From assembly GCA_036266995.1 (NCBI GenBank), contig DATAWX010000106.1, forward strand, positions 23,268 to 87,267: 64,000 bases of DNA, written 5' to 3'. This stretch comes from GCA-003244245 sp036266995. GTDB lineage: Bacteria > Actinomycetota > Actinomycetes > Mycobacteriales > Pseudonocardiaceae. Position 1 is the stretch's first letter. Every line of letters starts with the position of its first letter. The notes beneath the pieces are model-generated. The model was not told the origin of the DNA. It made no database searches and saw only the letters and a program-made list of their open reading frames with translations. The translations under genes and the position numbers were made by a program. This document shows positions 25,976-40,621 of this stretch, piece by piece.

Positions 25976-26015
25976 CATCCGGGGCGGGGGTTGGTGGTCC
26001 TTGAAGAGCCACCAA
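25929..26015. terminator. Very large bidirectional palindrome between mcr and rpoC
   Basis: Arms at 25929-25958 and 25986-26015 are complementary over 30 bases with one G-U-type mismatch. An inner repeat (CCCCGGAT / ATCCGGGG) extends the stem by several pairs. The left arm covers the end of the mcr coding region and the mcr stop lies in the loop. The right arm ends 13 bases before the rpoC stop. It can terminate both convergent transcripts. Confidence 0.8.
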
Positions 26016-26028
26016 CCAACCCGGGTCG

Positions 26029-29955
<3,927 letters not shown>

Positions 29956-30087
29956 GTCTCGTTCCTTCTCCCCGTGTTGTCGAAAACACTGGTTGTAGAT
30001 AAATCCGAAAAATCCTGATGGCTGGTACGTCCGGCGCGAGGGTGGGCGGGAGGTCCACCCCCGCGCCGGACGCGGTCTGGGAGCCGG

Positions 30088-33582
<3,495 letters not shown>

Positions 33583-33800
33583 GATTGCGTCCTTCCGAAC
33601 ACTAGCGCCGCCGAGCGCAGGACCTCGTGGTCTCCTCGGACCACACTCCCGGCGCGGTGTTGGTGCAGTTGCTGATGTAGTTGTTAGTGTCGTTTGCGGT
33701 TGTTACCTCAGGTGCTACCTCAGGCTGATAGCATCGGCGCAGCCCGACGAACCCCGCACGCAGTGCGCAGGGAAGCGAGGAGAGGGCAGCGCAAAGAAGC

Positions 33801-33829
33801 AGTCTAACCGCTAGGACGGCGACTGTCCA
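33801..33829 (-). promoter_or_regulatory. Promoter of the rpoBC operon
   Basis: The gap 33583-33991 (409 bases) has no gene. On the minus strand TGGACA (33829-33824) and TAGACT (33806-33801) are spaced by exactly 17 bases, a good housekeeping sigma promoter. It predicts a start near 33793 and an rpoB leader of about 210 nucleotides. A small perfect hairpin (CTTGACG / CGTCAAG, 33873-33891) lies just upstream. Confidence 0.6.
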
Positions 33830-33943
33830 GCGCCGTACGAAGACGGCGCGAGCGTGGTCCTAGGGTGACCTGCTTGACGCTCCCCGTCAAGAGTGCATCG
33901 TCCGATCAGTGGTCGGATTTGTACGTTCAGCGGCTGTCATACT

Positions 33944-33960
33944 GATCGGTGCAGCCGATC
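33944..33960 (-). terminator. Short hairpin after the Mce-associated gene pair
   Basis: GATCGG at 33944-33949 and CCGATC at 33955-33960 form a 6-bp stem with a 5-base loop about 30 bases after the stop of the gene at 33992. A second small stem (TCCGA / TCGGA, 33901-33917) follows. These are probably weak terminators upstream of the rpoB promoter. Confidence 0.35.
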
Positions 33961-33991
33961 TAAGCTGAGGTGACGAGCGCCTCGGGAGAAC

Positions 33992-34561
33992 TCAGAACGG
34001 CTCCGCGTCTGCGATCTTCCACTTACCGTCCACCAGCTGCGCCGTGACAGAGACTCTGCCCGAGGCCAGCAGAGGCGAGGCTTGGCCTGCCTGGTGGGCT
34101 TGCTGGTCGAGGAACACCACCACGATAGCCCGGTCGCCGTCAAGCGATTTGACAGCGAGGGCTGGCACCGTCGCTACCACCACAGCCTGTTGTTGGGGCG
34201 CCAGCTCCCGTATCCGAGCGAACTGTTGATGAAAACTCTGGACGTACGCTCCGGTGACGACCTCGGTGGCAGCTCGCTCGTTGTCATCCAACCGGGCGTA
34301 GTCATAGGAGAAGACGCGTTGCACAGCTTCGCGCACCTGGCCGGAGACCTGGGCGGTGGTGCCGGCATCCACCAGCGCGTCGTTGCTGGCCGCCGCCGAC
34401 CCGGCCAGTTGGTTGGCCTCGCCGCGGAACCAGGCCGCGAGGCAAAGGGCCATCACCACCGCAGCGACCAGTGCCACCAGCGTCGCCACTACGGTTACCC
34501 GCCGCGGCGCCTTCGCCCCCTCCTCGGTGGACTCACGTTGTGCTGCGGCCGGGATGGTCAT
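33992..34561 (-). CDS. Mce-associated-type single-pass membrane protein
   Basis: This 189-residue protein has a basic cytoplasmic start of about 20 residues, one membrane helix (about residues 22-44, VTVVATLVALVAAVVMALCL) and an extracytoplasmic domain. The domain ends with the AQLVDGKWKIADAEPF pattern of NTF2-like Mce-associated proteins. Such proteins stabilise or accompany Mce lipid transporters in actinomycetes. No mce genes are in this window. It is the second gene of a pair with the homologue at 34620, 58 bases downstream of it. Confidence 0.65.
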   Translation of the reverse strand: MTIPAAAQRESTEEGAKAPRRVTVVATLVALVAAVVMALCLAAWFRGEANQLAGSAAASNDALVDAGTTAQVSGQVREAVQRVFSYDYARLDDNERAATEVVTGAYVQSFHQQFARIRELAPQQQAVVVATVPALAVKSLDGDRAIVVVFLDQQAHQAGQASPLLASGRVSVTAQLVDGKWKIADAEPF

Positions 34562-34619
34562 CTTGGGGCATTCTCCCTATTCCGGGGCTTAACTGTTTCG
34601 AAAACCTACTTCGGGGGGC

Positions 34620-35222
34620 CTACTTCGGGGACGTACCCGGGGGACATGGTCCAGGCTCCGAGTACACGTCGCCGACCGGCGCCAACGTCCCGACCTTCCA
34701 GCCACCACCCACCCGGATCATGTCGAGTCGAACGCGCCGGTGCACACAGCTCGGGTCACCTTGGTCGGCTTGAGAAGTGACGTCCACTCCCACCAACACC
34801 TGCGCCGTACCGGCGCCCTCGTTGAGCGAGGCGACCGCGGCGTCGAGAACCTGCGCGGTGGTGGTCGCCGCCGAGTCGGTGATCGCGCGGGCGTAGGTAT
34901 TTCGGTTCGCGCGTAGCTGAGCGAGAAGTGATCCGGCCGCAGACTGCTCCCACAGCGTCAACCCATCCTGCACCCGCCGGTAATCGAGAGTGTTGAGGGT
35001 GAGCGTCGACCGTTGCGCGTCGCGCAGCACGGCATCTCGGTCCATCCCCAGCGAGAGAGACGTGTCGTGTGCTGCCCGGTACCAGGACACGCCGAACCAG
35101 CCCATGGCGGCGAAGGCGACCACGGCGACCACCGCAACCGCCAGAATTGCGGTCCGCAACGGACCGCCGGGCAAAGTCCGCCCCAGGGCGGTGCGAGTGG
35201 TGGCGATGCTGGTCATGGTCAT
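34620..35222 (-). CDS. Mce-associated-type single-pass membrane protein
   Basis: This 200-residue protein has the same plan as its downstream neighbour: a short basic N-terminus, one helix (about residues 22-45), then an extracytoplasmic domain with GVDVTSQADQGDPSCVHRRV and a terminal GGGWKVGTLAPVGDV. Two ATG codons at 35222 and 35216 are possible, and neither has a Shine-Dalgarno sequence, so a leaderless start is plausible. It is divergent from the hydrolase operon with under 90 bases between. The function is inferred only from the domain architecture. Confidence 0.6.
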   Translation of the reverse strand: MTMTSIATTRTALGRTLPGGPLRTAILAVAVVAVVAFAAMGWFGVSWYRAAHDTSLSLGMDRDAVLRDAQRSTLTLNTLDYRRVQDGLTLWEQSAAGSLLAQLRANRNTYARAITDSAATTTAQVLDAAVASLNEGAGTAQVLVGVDVTSQADQGDPSCVHRRVRLDMIRVGGGWKVGTLAPVGDVYSEPGPCPPGTSPK

Positions 35223-35241
35223 CCAGAGTGAGGAGGTAGAG

Positions 35242-35325
35242 GTGACGGTGACCGCGGACGGCCAAGGGGTTCGCAGGCGCGCGGTCGCCTACACCGAGGA
35301 GGTAGTACGTGAGCACCAGACATGA
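35242..35325 (+). CDS. Possible 27-residue leader peptide overlapping the hydrolase start
   Basis: A GTG at 35242 has AGGAGG five bases upstream and opens a 27-codon frame (MTVTADGQGVRRRAVAYTEE and seven more residues). It ends in a TGA that overlaps the first codons of the hydrolase by 17 bases. The hydrolase Shine-Dalgarno sequence lies inside this frame. The arrangement suggests a translated upstream peptide coupled to hydrolase translation. There is no homology evidence. Confidence 0.4.
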   Translation: MTVTADGQGVRRRAVAYTEEVVREHQT

Positions 35326-36208
35326 GCAGGGACACCGCAACGTCGCGCCCGGACTGTCCACGTACTGGCAGGCATGGCTTCCCCCGGACCCGGCCCGGGC
35401 GGTCGTCATCATCGTGCACGGTATCCATGAGCACTCGTCGCGCTACGCACACGTGGGTGCCCGGCTGGCCGCTGCGAGCTTCGCAGTCTATGCCGCAGAC
35501 CACCGCGGGCACGGCCGGACCGGCGGTCGACGAGCCAATATCGAGCGGATGGCCTTGATCGTGGACGACCTGAACTCCTTCGTGCAGTTCGCCGCCCAGC
35601 GCCATCCCGGTCTGCCGGTGTTCATGCTCGGTCACTCGCTCGGCGGCCTCATCGCGCTGCACTATGCCACGCAACCCCGTGCCACCGAACTCCGTGCCAC
35701 CGAACCGCGCGTCATCCTGGATGGGCTCGTTGTGTCGGGGCCGGCGGTGGAGGTGATGGCTGGTTCGGCGCTGCAGCGACGGCTTGCCGGAGTGCTCTCG
35801 GCGCTGGTCCCCAACCTGGGGGTCGCCGCCATCAATGCCGAACAGAAGATCAGCCGGGACCCGGAGGTAGTCCGTGCCTACCGGGAGGATCCGCTGGTGT
35901 ACCGAGGCAAGGTCAAGGCTCGGACCGGAGCCGAGGTTCTGGCGGCGATGGAGGGCTTGCCCGCACGGCTGCCGGGCCTGACCATGCCGCTGCTGCTGCT
36001 GCACGGCACCGACGACCAGATATGCGCGCTGACCGGCTCGACGATGGTGCACGACACGGTGTCGTCGCCAGATAAGACTCTGCGCCGATACCAAGGCCTC
36101 TACCACGAAGTGTTCAACGAGCCCGAGCGCGAGCAGATCCTCACCGACTTGCTCTGCTGGCTGGACCGACAACTCCCCACGAGCCCCGCTCCGCGTTCAG
36201 CGGGCTGA
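35309..36208 (+). CDS. Alpha/beta hydrolase, monoacylglycerol lipase type (S33 family)
   Basis: This 299-residue hydrolase starts at a GTG behind GAGGAGG. It has the oxyanion region VHGIHEHSSRY near residue 34, the nucleophile elbow GHSLGG at about 110, the acid in LLHGTDDQICALTG and the histidine in YHEVFNEPE. This is the pattern of bacterial monoacylglycerol lipases and lysophospholipases. A short duplication (RATELRATEPR) sits after the nucleophile helix. It is divergent from the Mce-associated pair, which fits a lipid-related role. The stop codon lies inside the terminator palindrome. Confidence 0.8.
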   Translation: MSTRHEQGHRNVAPGLSTYWQAWLPPDPARAVVIIVHGIHEHSSRYAHVGARLAAASFAVYAADHRGHGRTGGRRANIERMALIVDDLNSFVQFAAQRHPGLPVFMLGHSLGGLIALHYATQPRATELRATEPRVILDGLVVSGPAVEVMAGSALQRRLAGVLSALVPNLGVAAINAEQKISRDPEVVRAYREDPLVYRGKVKARTGAEVLAAMEGLPARLPGLTMPLLLLHGTDDQICALTGSTMVHDTVSSPDKTLRRYQGLYHEVFNEPEREQILTDLLCWLDRQLPTSPAPRSAG

Positions 36209-36255
36209 GCGGGGCGATAGCGGCCCGCTCAGCCCGCAGCGCCCGCTGAACGCGG
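36191..36255. terminator. Nested bidirectional hairpin between hydrolase and rplL
   Basis: A perfect 15-bp outer repeat (36191-36205 and 36241-36255) encloses a perfect 8-bp inner repeat (TGAGCGGG 36206-36213 and CCCGCTCA 36224-36231). The inner arm begins at the hydrolase stop codon, and the right outer arm ends 13 bases before the rplL stop. It serves both convergent transcripts. Confidence 0.78.
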
Positions 36256-36268
36256 TTGTGGGCGGTTC

Positions 36269-36658
36269 TCAGGTCAGGCTGACCTTGGCGCCGGCTTCCT
36301 CCAGCTTGGCCTTGGCCGCGTCGGCCTGGTCCTTCGGCACGCCCTCCAGTACTGGCTTCGGTGCGCTCTCGACGAGGTCCTTCGCCTCCTTGAGGCCCAG
36401 CCCGGAGACGACCTCTCGAACCACCTTGATGACCTGGATCTTCTTTTCGCCGATGGCCTCGAGGACGACGTTGAACTCGTCCTTCTCCTCCGCGACCGGG
36501 GCGTCCGCGGCTCCACCAGCGGGACCCGCCGCCACCGCGATAGGCGCTGCGGCGGTCACATCAAAAGTGTCCTCGAACCTCTTCACGAAATCGCTCAGCT
36601 CGAGCAGTGTCATGTCCTTGAATGCATCGAGCAGCTCGTCGGTGCTCATCTTCGCCAT
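36269..36658 (-). CDS. rplL: 50S ribosomal protein L7/L12
   Basis: This multicopy stalk protein recruits translational GTPases. The 129 residues comprise an N-terminal dimerisation helix (KMSTDELLDAFKDMTLLELS), a flexible Ala/Pro/Gly hinge and a C-terminal domain (KIQVIKVVREVVSGLGLKEA). It is 65 bases downstream of rplJ. Confidence 0.98.
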   Translation of the reverse strand: MAKMSTDELLDAFKDMTLLELSDFVKRFEDTFDVTAAAPIAVAAGPAGGAADAPVAEEKDEFNVVLEAIGEKKIQVIKVVREVVSGLGLKEAKDLVESAPKPVLEGVPKDQADAAKAKLEEAGAKVSLT

Positions 36659-36723
36659 GATGGCGTCTCTCCTTCTGTCATGTTGTGTCGTCGACGAATG
36701 CAGGGTCGATCACTGTGAGTCGA

Positions 36724-37269
36724 TCAGTCCGTGGTGGGCTCGTCGGTCGGCTGCCGCTCTTGCCGCTTGTCACGCAGGGCCGCCGCCAACCGGGCGACCT
36801 GGGAGGCCGGCTCCGCGAACAGTCTCGCCGCCTTGGACAGATTGGCCTTCATCGCGCTGGCCAGCTTGGCCAGCAGAACCTCGCGAGACTCCAGATCAGC
36901 CATCTGGGCGACCTCGGCAACCGTCAAGGCCCGGCCGTCCAGGTAGCCACCTTTGATCACCAGCGCGTTGTGCTCCCTGGCGAAATCACGCAGCATCTTT
37001 GCCGCGAGAACCGGCTCACCATGGACGAACGCGATCGCGGTCGGGCCGATGAACAGCTCATCGAGACCCTCCACCCCGGCATCTCGCGCGGCGCGCGAAA
37101 CCAAGGTGTTCTTCGCGACCCGATAGGTGGTCGTGTCACCGAGAGACCGGCGCAGGGTGGTCAGTTGTGTCACGGACAGGCCGCGGTACTCGGTCACGAC
37201 CGCAGCTGTGGCACTGCGGAATTGGTCCGCGATATCGGCAACGGCGTCGACCTTGTCCGGTCTAGCCAT
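36724..37269 (-). CDS. rplJ: 50S ribosomal protein L10
   Basis: This stalk base protein binds 23S rRNA and L7/L12 dimers; it has 181 residues. It contains VVTEYRGLSVTQLTTLRRSL and YRVAKNTLVSRAARDAGVEG. It follows a 363-base leader likely bound by the L10-L12 complex. Confidence 0.97.
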   Translation of the reverse strand: MARPDKVDAVADIADQFRSATAAVVTEYRGLSVTQLTTLRRSLGDTTTYRVAKNTLVSRAARDAGVEGLDELFIGPTAIAFVHGEPVLAAKMLRDFAREHNALVIKGGYLDGRALTVAEVAQMADLESREVLLAKLASAMKANLSKAARLFAEPASQVARLAAALRDKRQERQPTDEPTTD

Positions 37270-37632
37270 GGATCGCCTCCTCGATTGGACTACCGGCTAC
37301 GCCGGCGGTGGTTGGACTTACCACCGGCCGCGCCGGCAGTGGTTGGACAGCCAGCGGTGCGGGCATCGGGTATGTGCATCAACTGGCTGGGCACAACCCG
37401 GACGGCGTGCCCATACCCGGGCCCGAAAAGGACGAACGCCCCGCGCAGTAGGCGCGGGGCGTAGCCAGGCGGCGCCCGACGGCGCCGCGTAACGGCATAA
37501 CCACATCCTCCTGCGCGGGCCACCCACAATTGCGGGACCTTCGTCCGCGCCAATGGCGCGGAGACCAGCGGTCTACGGTGGAACTGGGTAACAGTCTAGG
37601 TCAACGACGCGACCGCTCCCAACCGACCCCAC
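37270..37632 (-). promoter_or_regulatory. rplJ-rplL leader (probable L10 autoregulatory leader)
   Basis: This 363-base gap between rplA and rplJ contains no gene. It holds a terminator-like hairpin (37436-37462), a second GC-rich stem (CGGCGCC / GGCGCCG at 37470-37487) and two near-identical 18-base segments (37300-37317 and 37331-37348, one mismatch). Bacterial rplJ leaders commonly bind the L10-L12 complex to repress translation; here that is inferred from position and structure. Confidence 0.5.
37436..37462 (-). terminator. Attenuator hairpin in the rplJ leader
   Basis: On the minus strand ACGCCCCGCG and CGCGGGGCGT form a perfect 10-bp stem with a 7-base loop, followed within a few bases by TTCGTCCTTTT. 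This is the most classical intrinsic terminator in the window. It lies about 170 bases upstream of rplJ, so it is probably an attenuator between rplKA and rplJL. Confidence 0.7.
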
Positions 37633-38349
37633 TCAGGAGGTCGGTTCGTCGGTCAGCAGGTTGCGGGTGCGGTTAGGGTCGACGGGAATACCTGGGCCCA
37701 TCGTTGTGGAGAAGTTAATCTTCTTCAGGTAGCGACCCTTCGCGGCTGACGGCTTGCCGCGCAGCACCTCATCCAGCACGGCGGCGTAGTTCTCCACGAG
37801 TTTGTCGGTGTCGAAGGACACCTTACCGATGATCAGGTGAAGGTTCGCCTGCTTGTCAACGCGGAAGTTGATCTTGCCGCCCTTGATGTCCACGATCGCC
37901 TTGGCGACGTCTGGAGTAACGGTCCCGGTCTTGGGATTGGGCATCAAGCCCCGGGGACCGAGAATCCTGGCGATCCGACCGACTTTGGCCATCTGGTCCG
38001 GCGCCGCGATCGCCGCATCGAAGTCCAGCCAGCCGCCTTGGATACGCTCGATGAGATCGTCAGAACCGACCACGTCAGCCCCGGCGGCGGCGGCCTCGGC
38101 GGCCCGGTCGCCGGTGGCGAAGACAATGACCCGGACGGTCTTGCCGGTGCCATGGGGCAGGTTGACCGTGCCCCGAACCATCTGGTCGGCCTTGCGGGGA
38201 TCGACCCCCAGTTGCATGGCCACCTCAACGGTGGCGTCGATCGTGCTGGGAGAAGTCTCCTTGGCCAGCGCCGCAGCCTCCAGGGGGCTGTAGAACCGGC
38301 TGCGGTCGACCTTCTCGGCGGCTTGACGGTAGGCCTTGCTGCGCTTCAT
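37633..38349 (-). CDS. rplA: 50S ribosomal protein L1
   Basis: This 238-residue L1-stalk protein moves deacylated tRNA and often autoregulates rplKA. It shows MKRSKAYRQAAEKVDRSRFY, PRGLMPNPKTGTVTPDVAKA and KGRYLKKINFSTTMGPGI. It follows rplK by 142 bases. Confidence 0.98.
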   Translation of the reverse strand: MKRSKAYRQAAEKVDRSRFYSPLEAAALAKETSPSTIDATVEVAMQLGVDPRKADQMVRGTVNLPHGTGKTVRVIVFATGDRAAEAAAAGADVVGSDDLIERIQGGWLDFDAAIAAPDQMAKVGRIARILGPRGLMPNPKTGTVTPDVAKAIVDIKGGKINFRVDKQANLHLIIGKVSFDTDKLVENYAAVLDEVLRGKPSAAKGRYLKKINFSTTMGPGIPVDPNRTRNLLTDEPTS

Positions 38350-38491
38350 ATCACTGTCCTTACTTCGCTGGATCAGCCGTGGTACGGGCCAGCGCCGGCC
38401 CTCCCACGCGTACTGAGTATTGCTAAAACGTGTCCCACAGATCTGCGAACGTGCGACCAGCCCTACAGTTCCCGAGGCTCAGAGAGCCAGC

Positions 38492-38926
38492 CTAGTCGAC
38501 TACGGTGATACCCATCGAGCGCGCAGTCCCAGAAATGATCTTAATTGCGGCGTCGATGTCGTTGGCGTTGAGATCTTCGAGTTTGCGCTCGGCGATGGCC
38601 CGGACCTGGTCACGGCCGACCTTGGCGACCTTGGTCTTGTGCGGTTCCGCCGACCCCTTGGCCACCCCCGCCGCTTTGAGCAGCAGCACCGAGGCGGGCG
38701 GCGTCTTGAGCACGAAGTCGAACGAACGGTCCTCGAATACCGAGATCACCGCGGGTACCACCTCACCACGGTTGTTCTGCGTCGCGGCGTTGTAGGCCTT
38801 GCAGAACTCCATGATGTTCAGTCCGTGCGGACCCAGCGCCTGCCCGACCGAGGCCGGGTTCGCGGTGCCGGCCTCTAGTGCGAGCTTCACGGTCGCCGTG
38901 AGCCTCTTACGCTTCCTGGGGGGCAT
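38492..38926 (-). CDS. rplK: 50S ribosomal protein L11 with altered thiopeptide-binding loop
   Basis: L11 forms the GTPase-associated centre with 23S helices 43/44 and is needed for RelA activation. It has 144 residues from the ATG at 38926. The C-terminal RNA-binding domain is ordinary (TKVAKV, DLNANDIDAA, GTARSMGITV). The N-terminal proline-rich segment is not: the near-universal ANPxPPVGPALGQ reads ANPASVGQALGP here. One residue is deleted, the remaining Pro of the PP pair is Ser, and the Pro after VG is Gln. These prolines contact thiostrepton and micrococcin, and their substitution gives resistance in other bacteria. The gene is otherwise intact and in its usual place after nusG. Confidence 0.97.
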   Translation of the reverse strand: MPPRKRKRLTATVKLALEAGTANPASVGQALGPHGLNIMEFCKAYNAATQNNRGEVVPAVISVFEDRSFDFVLKTPPASVLLLKAAGVAKGSAEPHKTKVAKVGRDQVRAIAERKLEDLNANDIDAAIKIISGTARSMGITVVD

Positions 38927-38975
38927 GATTTCTTCCTCGTACTGGGTGGGTATATGCCAACCGGCGCCGTGCCGG

Positions 38976-39947
38976 TCAGATCTTGGCGACCTGGCTAAAC
39001 GATAGTTCGACCGGAGTCTCCCGACCGAAGATCGACACCAACACCTTGAGCTTTTGTGCGTCGACGTTGACCTCGTTGATCGTCGCCGGCAACGTGGCGA
39101 AGGGACCGTCCATGACGGTGACCGACTCGCCGACCTCGAAGTCGACCTCGATCGTGGGCTTGGCGCCGCCGAGGCCTGCCGCATGCTTGCCGGCACCGAC
39201 CGGCACCTTGGGCTGCGCTACTCGCGGGGCGAGGAACTTCAGCACCTCGTCCAGGGTCAGCGGTGAGGGCCGCGAAGTGGCTCCGACGAACCCGGTCACC
39301 CCCGGCGTGTTGCGCACGGCGCTCCACGAGGCGTCGTTGAGGTCCATCCGGACCAGGATGTAGCCGGGCAGCACCTTGCGTTGTACCTGCTTGCGCTGGC
39401 CGTTCTTGATCTCGGTGACCTCTTCGGTGGGCACTTCCACCTGAAAGATGTAGTCCTCTACATCCAGGGTCTGGATGCGGGTCTCCAGGTTCGCCTTCAC
39501 CTTGTTCTCATAGCCGGCGTAGGAGTGCACCACATACCATTCGCCGGGAGCGGTGGCCAGCGCGGATCGGAGCTCGTCGACCGGGTCCACAGGCTCCGGC
39601 GCCTCGACCTCAGCCGCCGCTGCGTGCTGATCGGCGTCATCAACGGGCTCGACGACATCGAGTGATTCGACCTCGGCCGCATCCTCAGGTGTATCGACCT
39701 CAGGTGTATCGACCTCAGGTGTATCGACCTCAGCTGCCTCGGCGTCGGCCGTCTCAGCGCGGAACAGGCCCGTCAGCTCCTGCCCGTCCTCGGTGGAAGT
39801 CTCTTCGGTAGAAGTCCCTTCTGTGGAAGTCCCTCCGGCGGAGGTCCCTCCTGAGAAAGTCCCTCCTGAGAAAGTCACAGTCGGTCTCGCTTTCTTTGCG
39901 TGCGTCATGCCCTGCTGGTCGTCGACCGGCGCCCGGGTATCCGGCAT
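38976..39947 (-). CDS. nusG: Transcription termination/antitermination factor NusG with long repeat-rich N-terminus
   Basis: This RNA polymerase clamp-binding factor is 323 residues from the ATG at 39947, which overlaps the secE stop (TGATG). The NGN domain starts near residue 135 (GEWYVVHSYAGYENKVKANL), and the KOW domain is at the end (VGESVTVMDGPFATLPATIN). The first 130 residues are acidic and low-complexity. They carry repeats of a Gly-Gly-Thr/Thr-Ser-Thr-Glu unit and three copies of VDTPE, encoded by 15-bp DNA repeats. Acidic N-terminal extensions are known in actinobacterial NusG; the visible tandem repetition is unusual. A second possible ATG lies 13 codons in. Confidence 0.95.
   Translation of the reverse strand: MPDTRAPVDDQQGMTHAKKARPTVTFSGGTFSGGTSAGGTSTEGTSTEETSTEDGQELTGLFRAETADAEAAEVDTPEVDTPEVDTPEDAAEVESLDVVEPVDDADQHAAAAEVEAPEPVDPVDELRSALATAPGEWYVVHSYAGYENKVKANLETRIQTLDVEDYIFQVEVPTEEVTEIKNGQRKQVQRKVLPGYILVRMDLNDASWSAVRNTPGVTGFVGATSRPSPLTLDEVLKFLAPRVAQPKVPVGAGKHAAGLGGAKPTIEVDFEVGESVTVMDGPFATLPATINEVNVDAQKLKVLVSIFGRETPVELSFSQVAKI
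39687..39731. repeat. Three 15-bp tandem repeats inside nusG (VDTPE)
   Basis: Three identical units of AGGTGTATCGACCTC (plus strand) occupy 39687-39701, 39702-39716 and 39717-39731. The length is a multiple of three, so copy-number change would add or remove VDTPE units without a frameshift. Confidence 0.85.
39796..39875. repeat. About five degenerate 15-bp repeats at the nusG 5' end
   Basis: Units start at 39796, 39811, 39826, 39841, 39856 and 39871 (partial). The consensus is near GAAGTCCCTCCTGAG on the plus strand. They encode the Gly/Thr/Ser/Glu-rich pentapeptide repeats at residues about 26-50 of NusG. Confidence 0.75.
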
Positions 39948-40312
39948 CAGCCGAACACGGTCAGCACAGCCCTGCCCAGTCCCATGTCCAGCAACGCAAC
40001 AAACGCCACCATGAAGCTGACGAAGACCAGCACGACCCCCGTGTAGACCACCAGCTCCCGGCGGCTTGGCCAGATGACCTTGCTGAGTTCCGAGACGACC
40101 TCGCGGAGGAACCGGATCAGCCGGGCGGGCGCAGCCGTCTTGGTCTCGGTTGCGCCGCGTGCCCTGGTCGGATGGTCCTTGCCAGCGATCCCGGACCCTC
40201 GCGCCTCGGCAGATCGTGCCCGGCGCGTGGCAGCGGCAGGCTCCGGGGCGTTGGTTGACGCCTCGGTCTGCTCCAGCCGGTCCGCTGTCTCGTGGGCGCG
40301 ATCGTCGCTCAC
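39947..40312 (-). CDS. secE: Preprotein translocase subunit SecE
   Basis: This 121-residue protein has a long charged cytoplasmic N-terminus (about 65 residues) and a C-terminal domain FLREVVSELSKVIWPSRREL. One transmembrane helix follows (VYTGVVLVFVSFMVAFVALL). The single-helix form with an extended N-terminus is usual in actinobacteria. It is coupled to nusG and lies just after tRNA-Trp. Confidence 0.95.
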   Translation of the reverse strand: MSDDRAHETADRLEQTEASTNAPEPAAATRRARSAEARGSGIAGKDHPTRARGATETKTAAPARLIRFLREVVSELSKVIWPSRRELVVYTGVVLVFVSFMVAFVALLDMGLGRAVLTVFG

Positions 40313-40365
40313 GCTGGTGATCCTCCGCTTCGCCGGGTCGGGTCTTCGCCGGGTTCAGGCCTACG

Positions 40366-40438
<73 letters not shown>

Positions 40439-40621
40439 TTATCGGACGCCTGTACAGACGCCGTACCACAGGCACCATCATAATAGCCCGGGCCACGGCC
40501 ATCACCGGGCACGGAAGATCCGCTGGCAACCCCGGCACCAGAGTGTAGGCCACCGCAGCCAATGAGTTCCAGCTGCCCTGTTAGCCGCGTTGCGGCACGC
40601 CGTCGCTGACCTGCTCGATGT

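Noticed and set aside
39687..39875. CRISPR-like repeat array
   Set aside because: The 15-bp units have no spacers, lie in frame inside nusG, and encode pentapeptide repeats.
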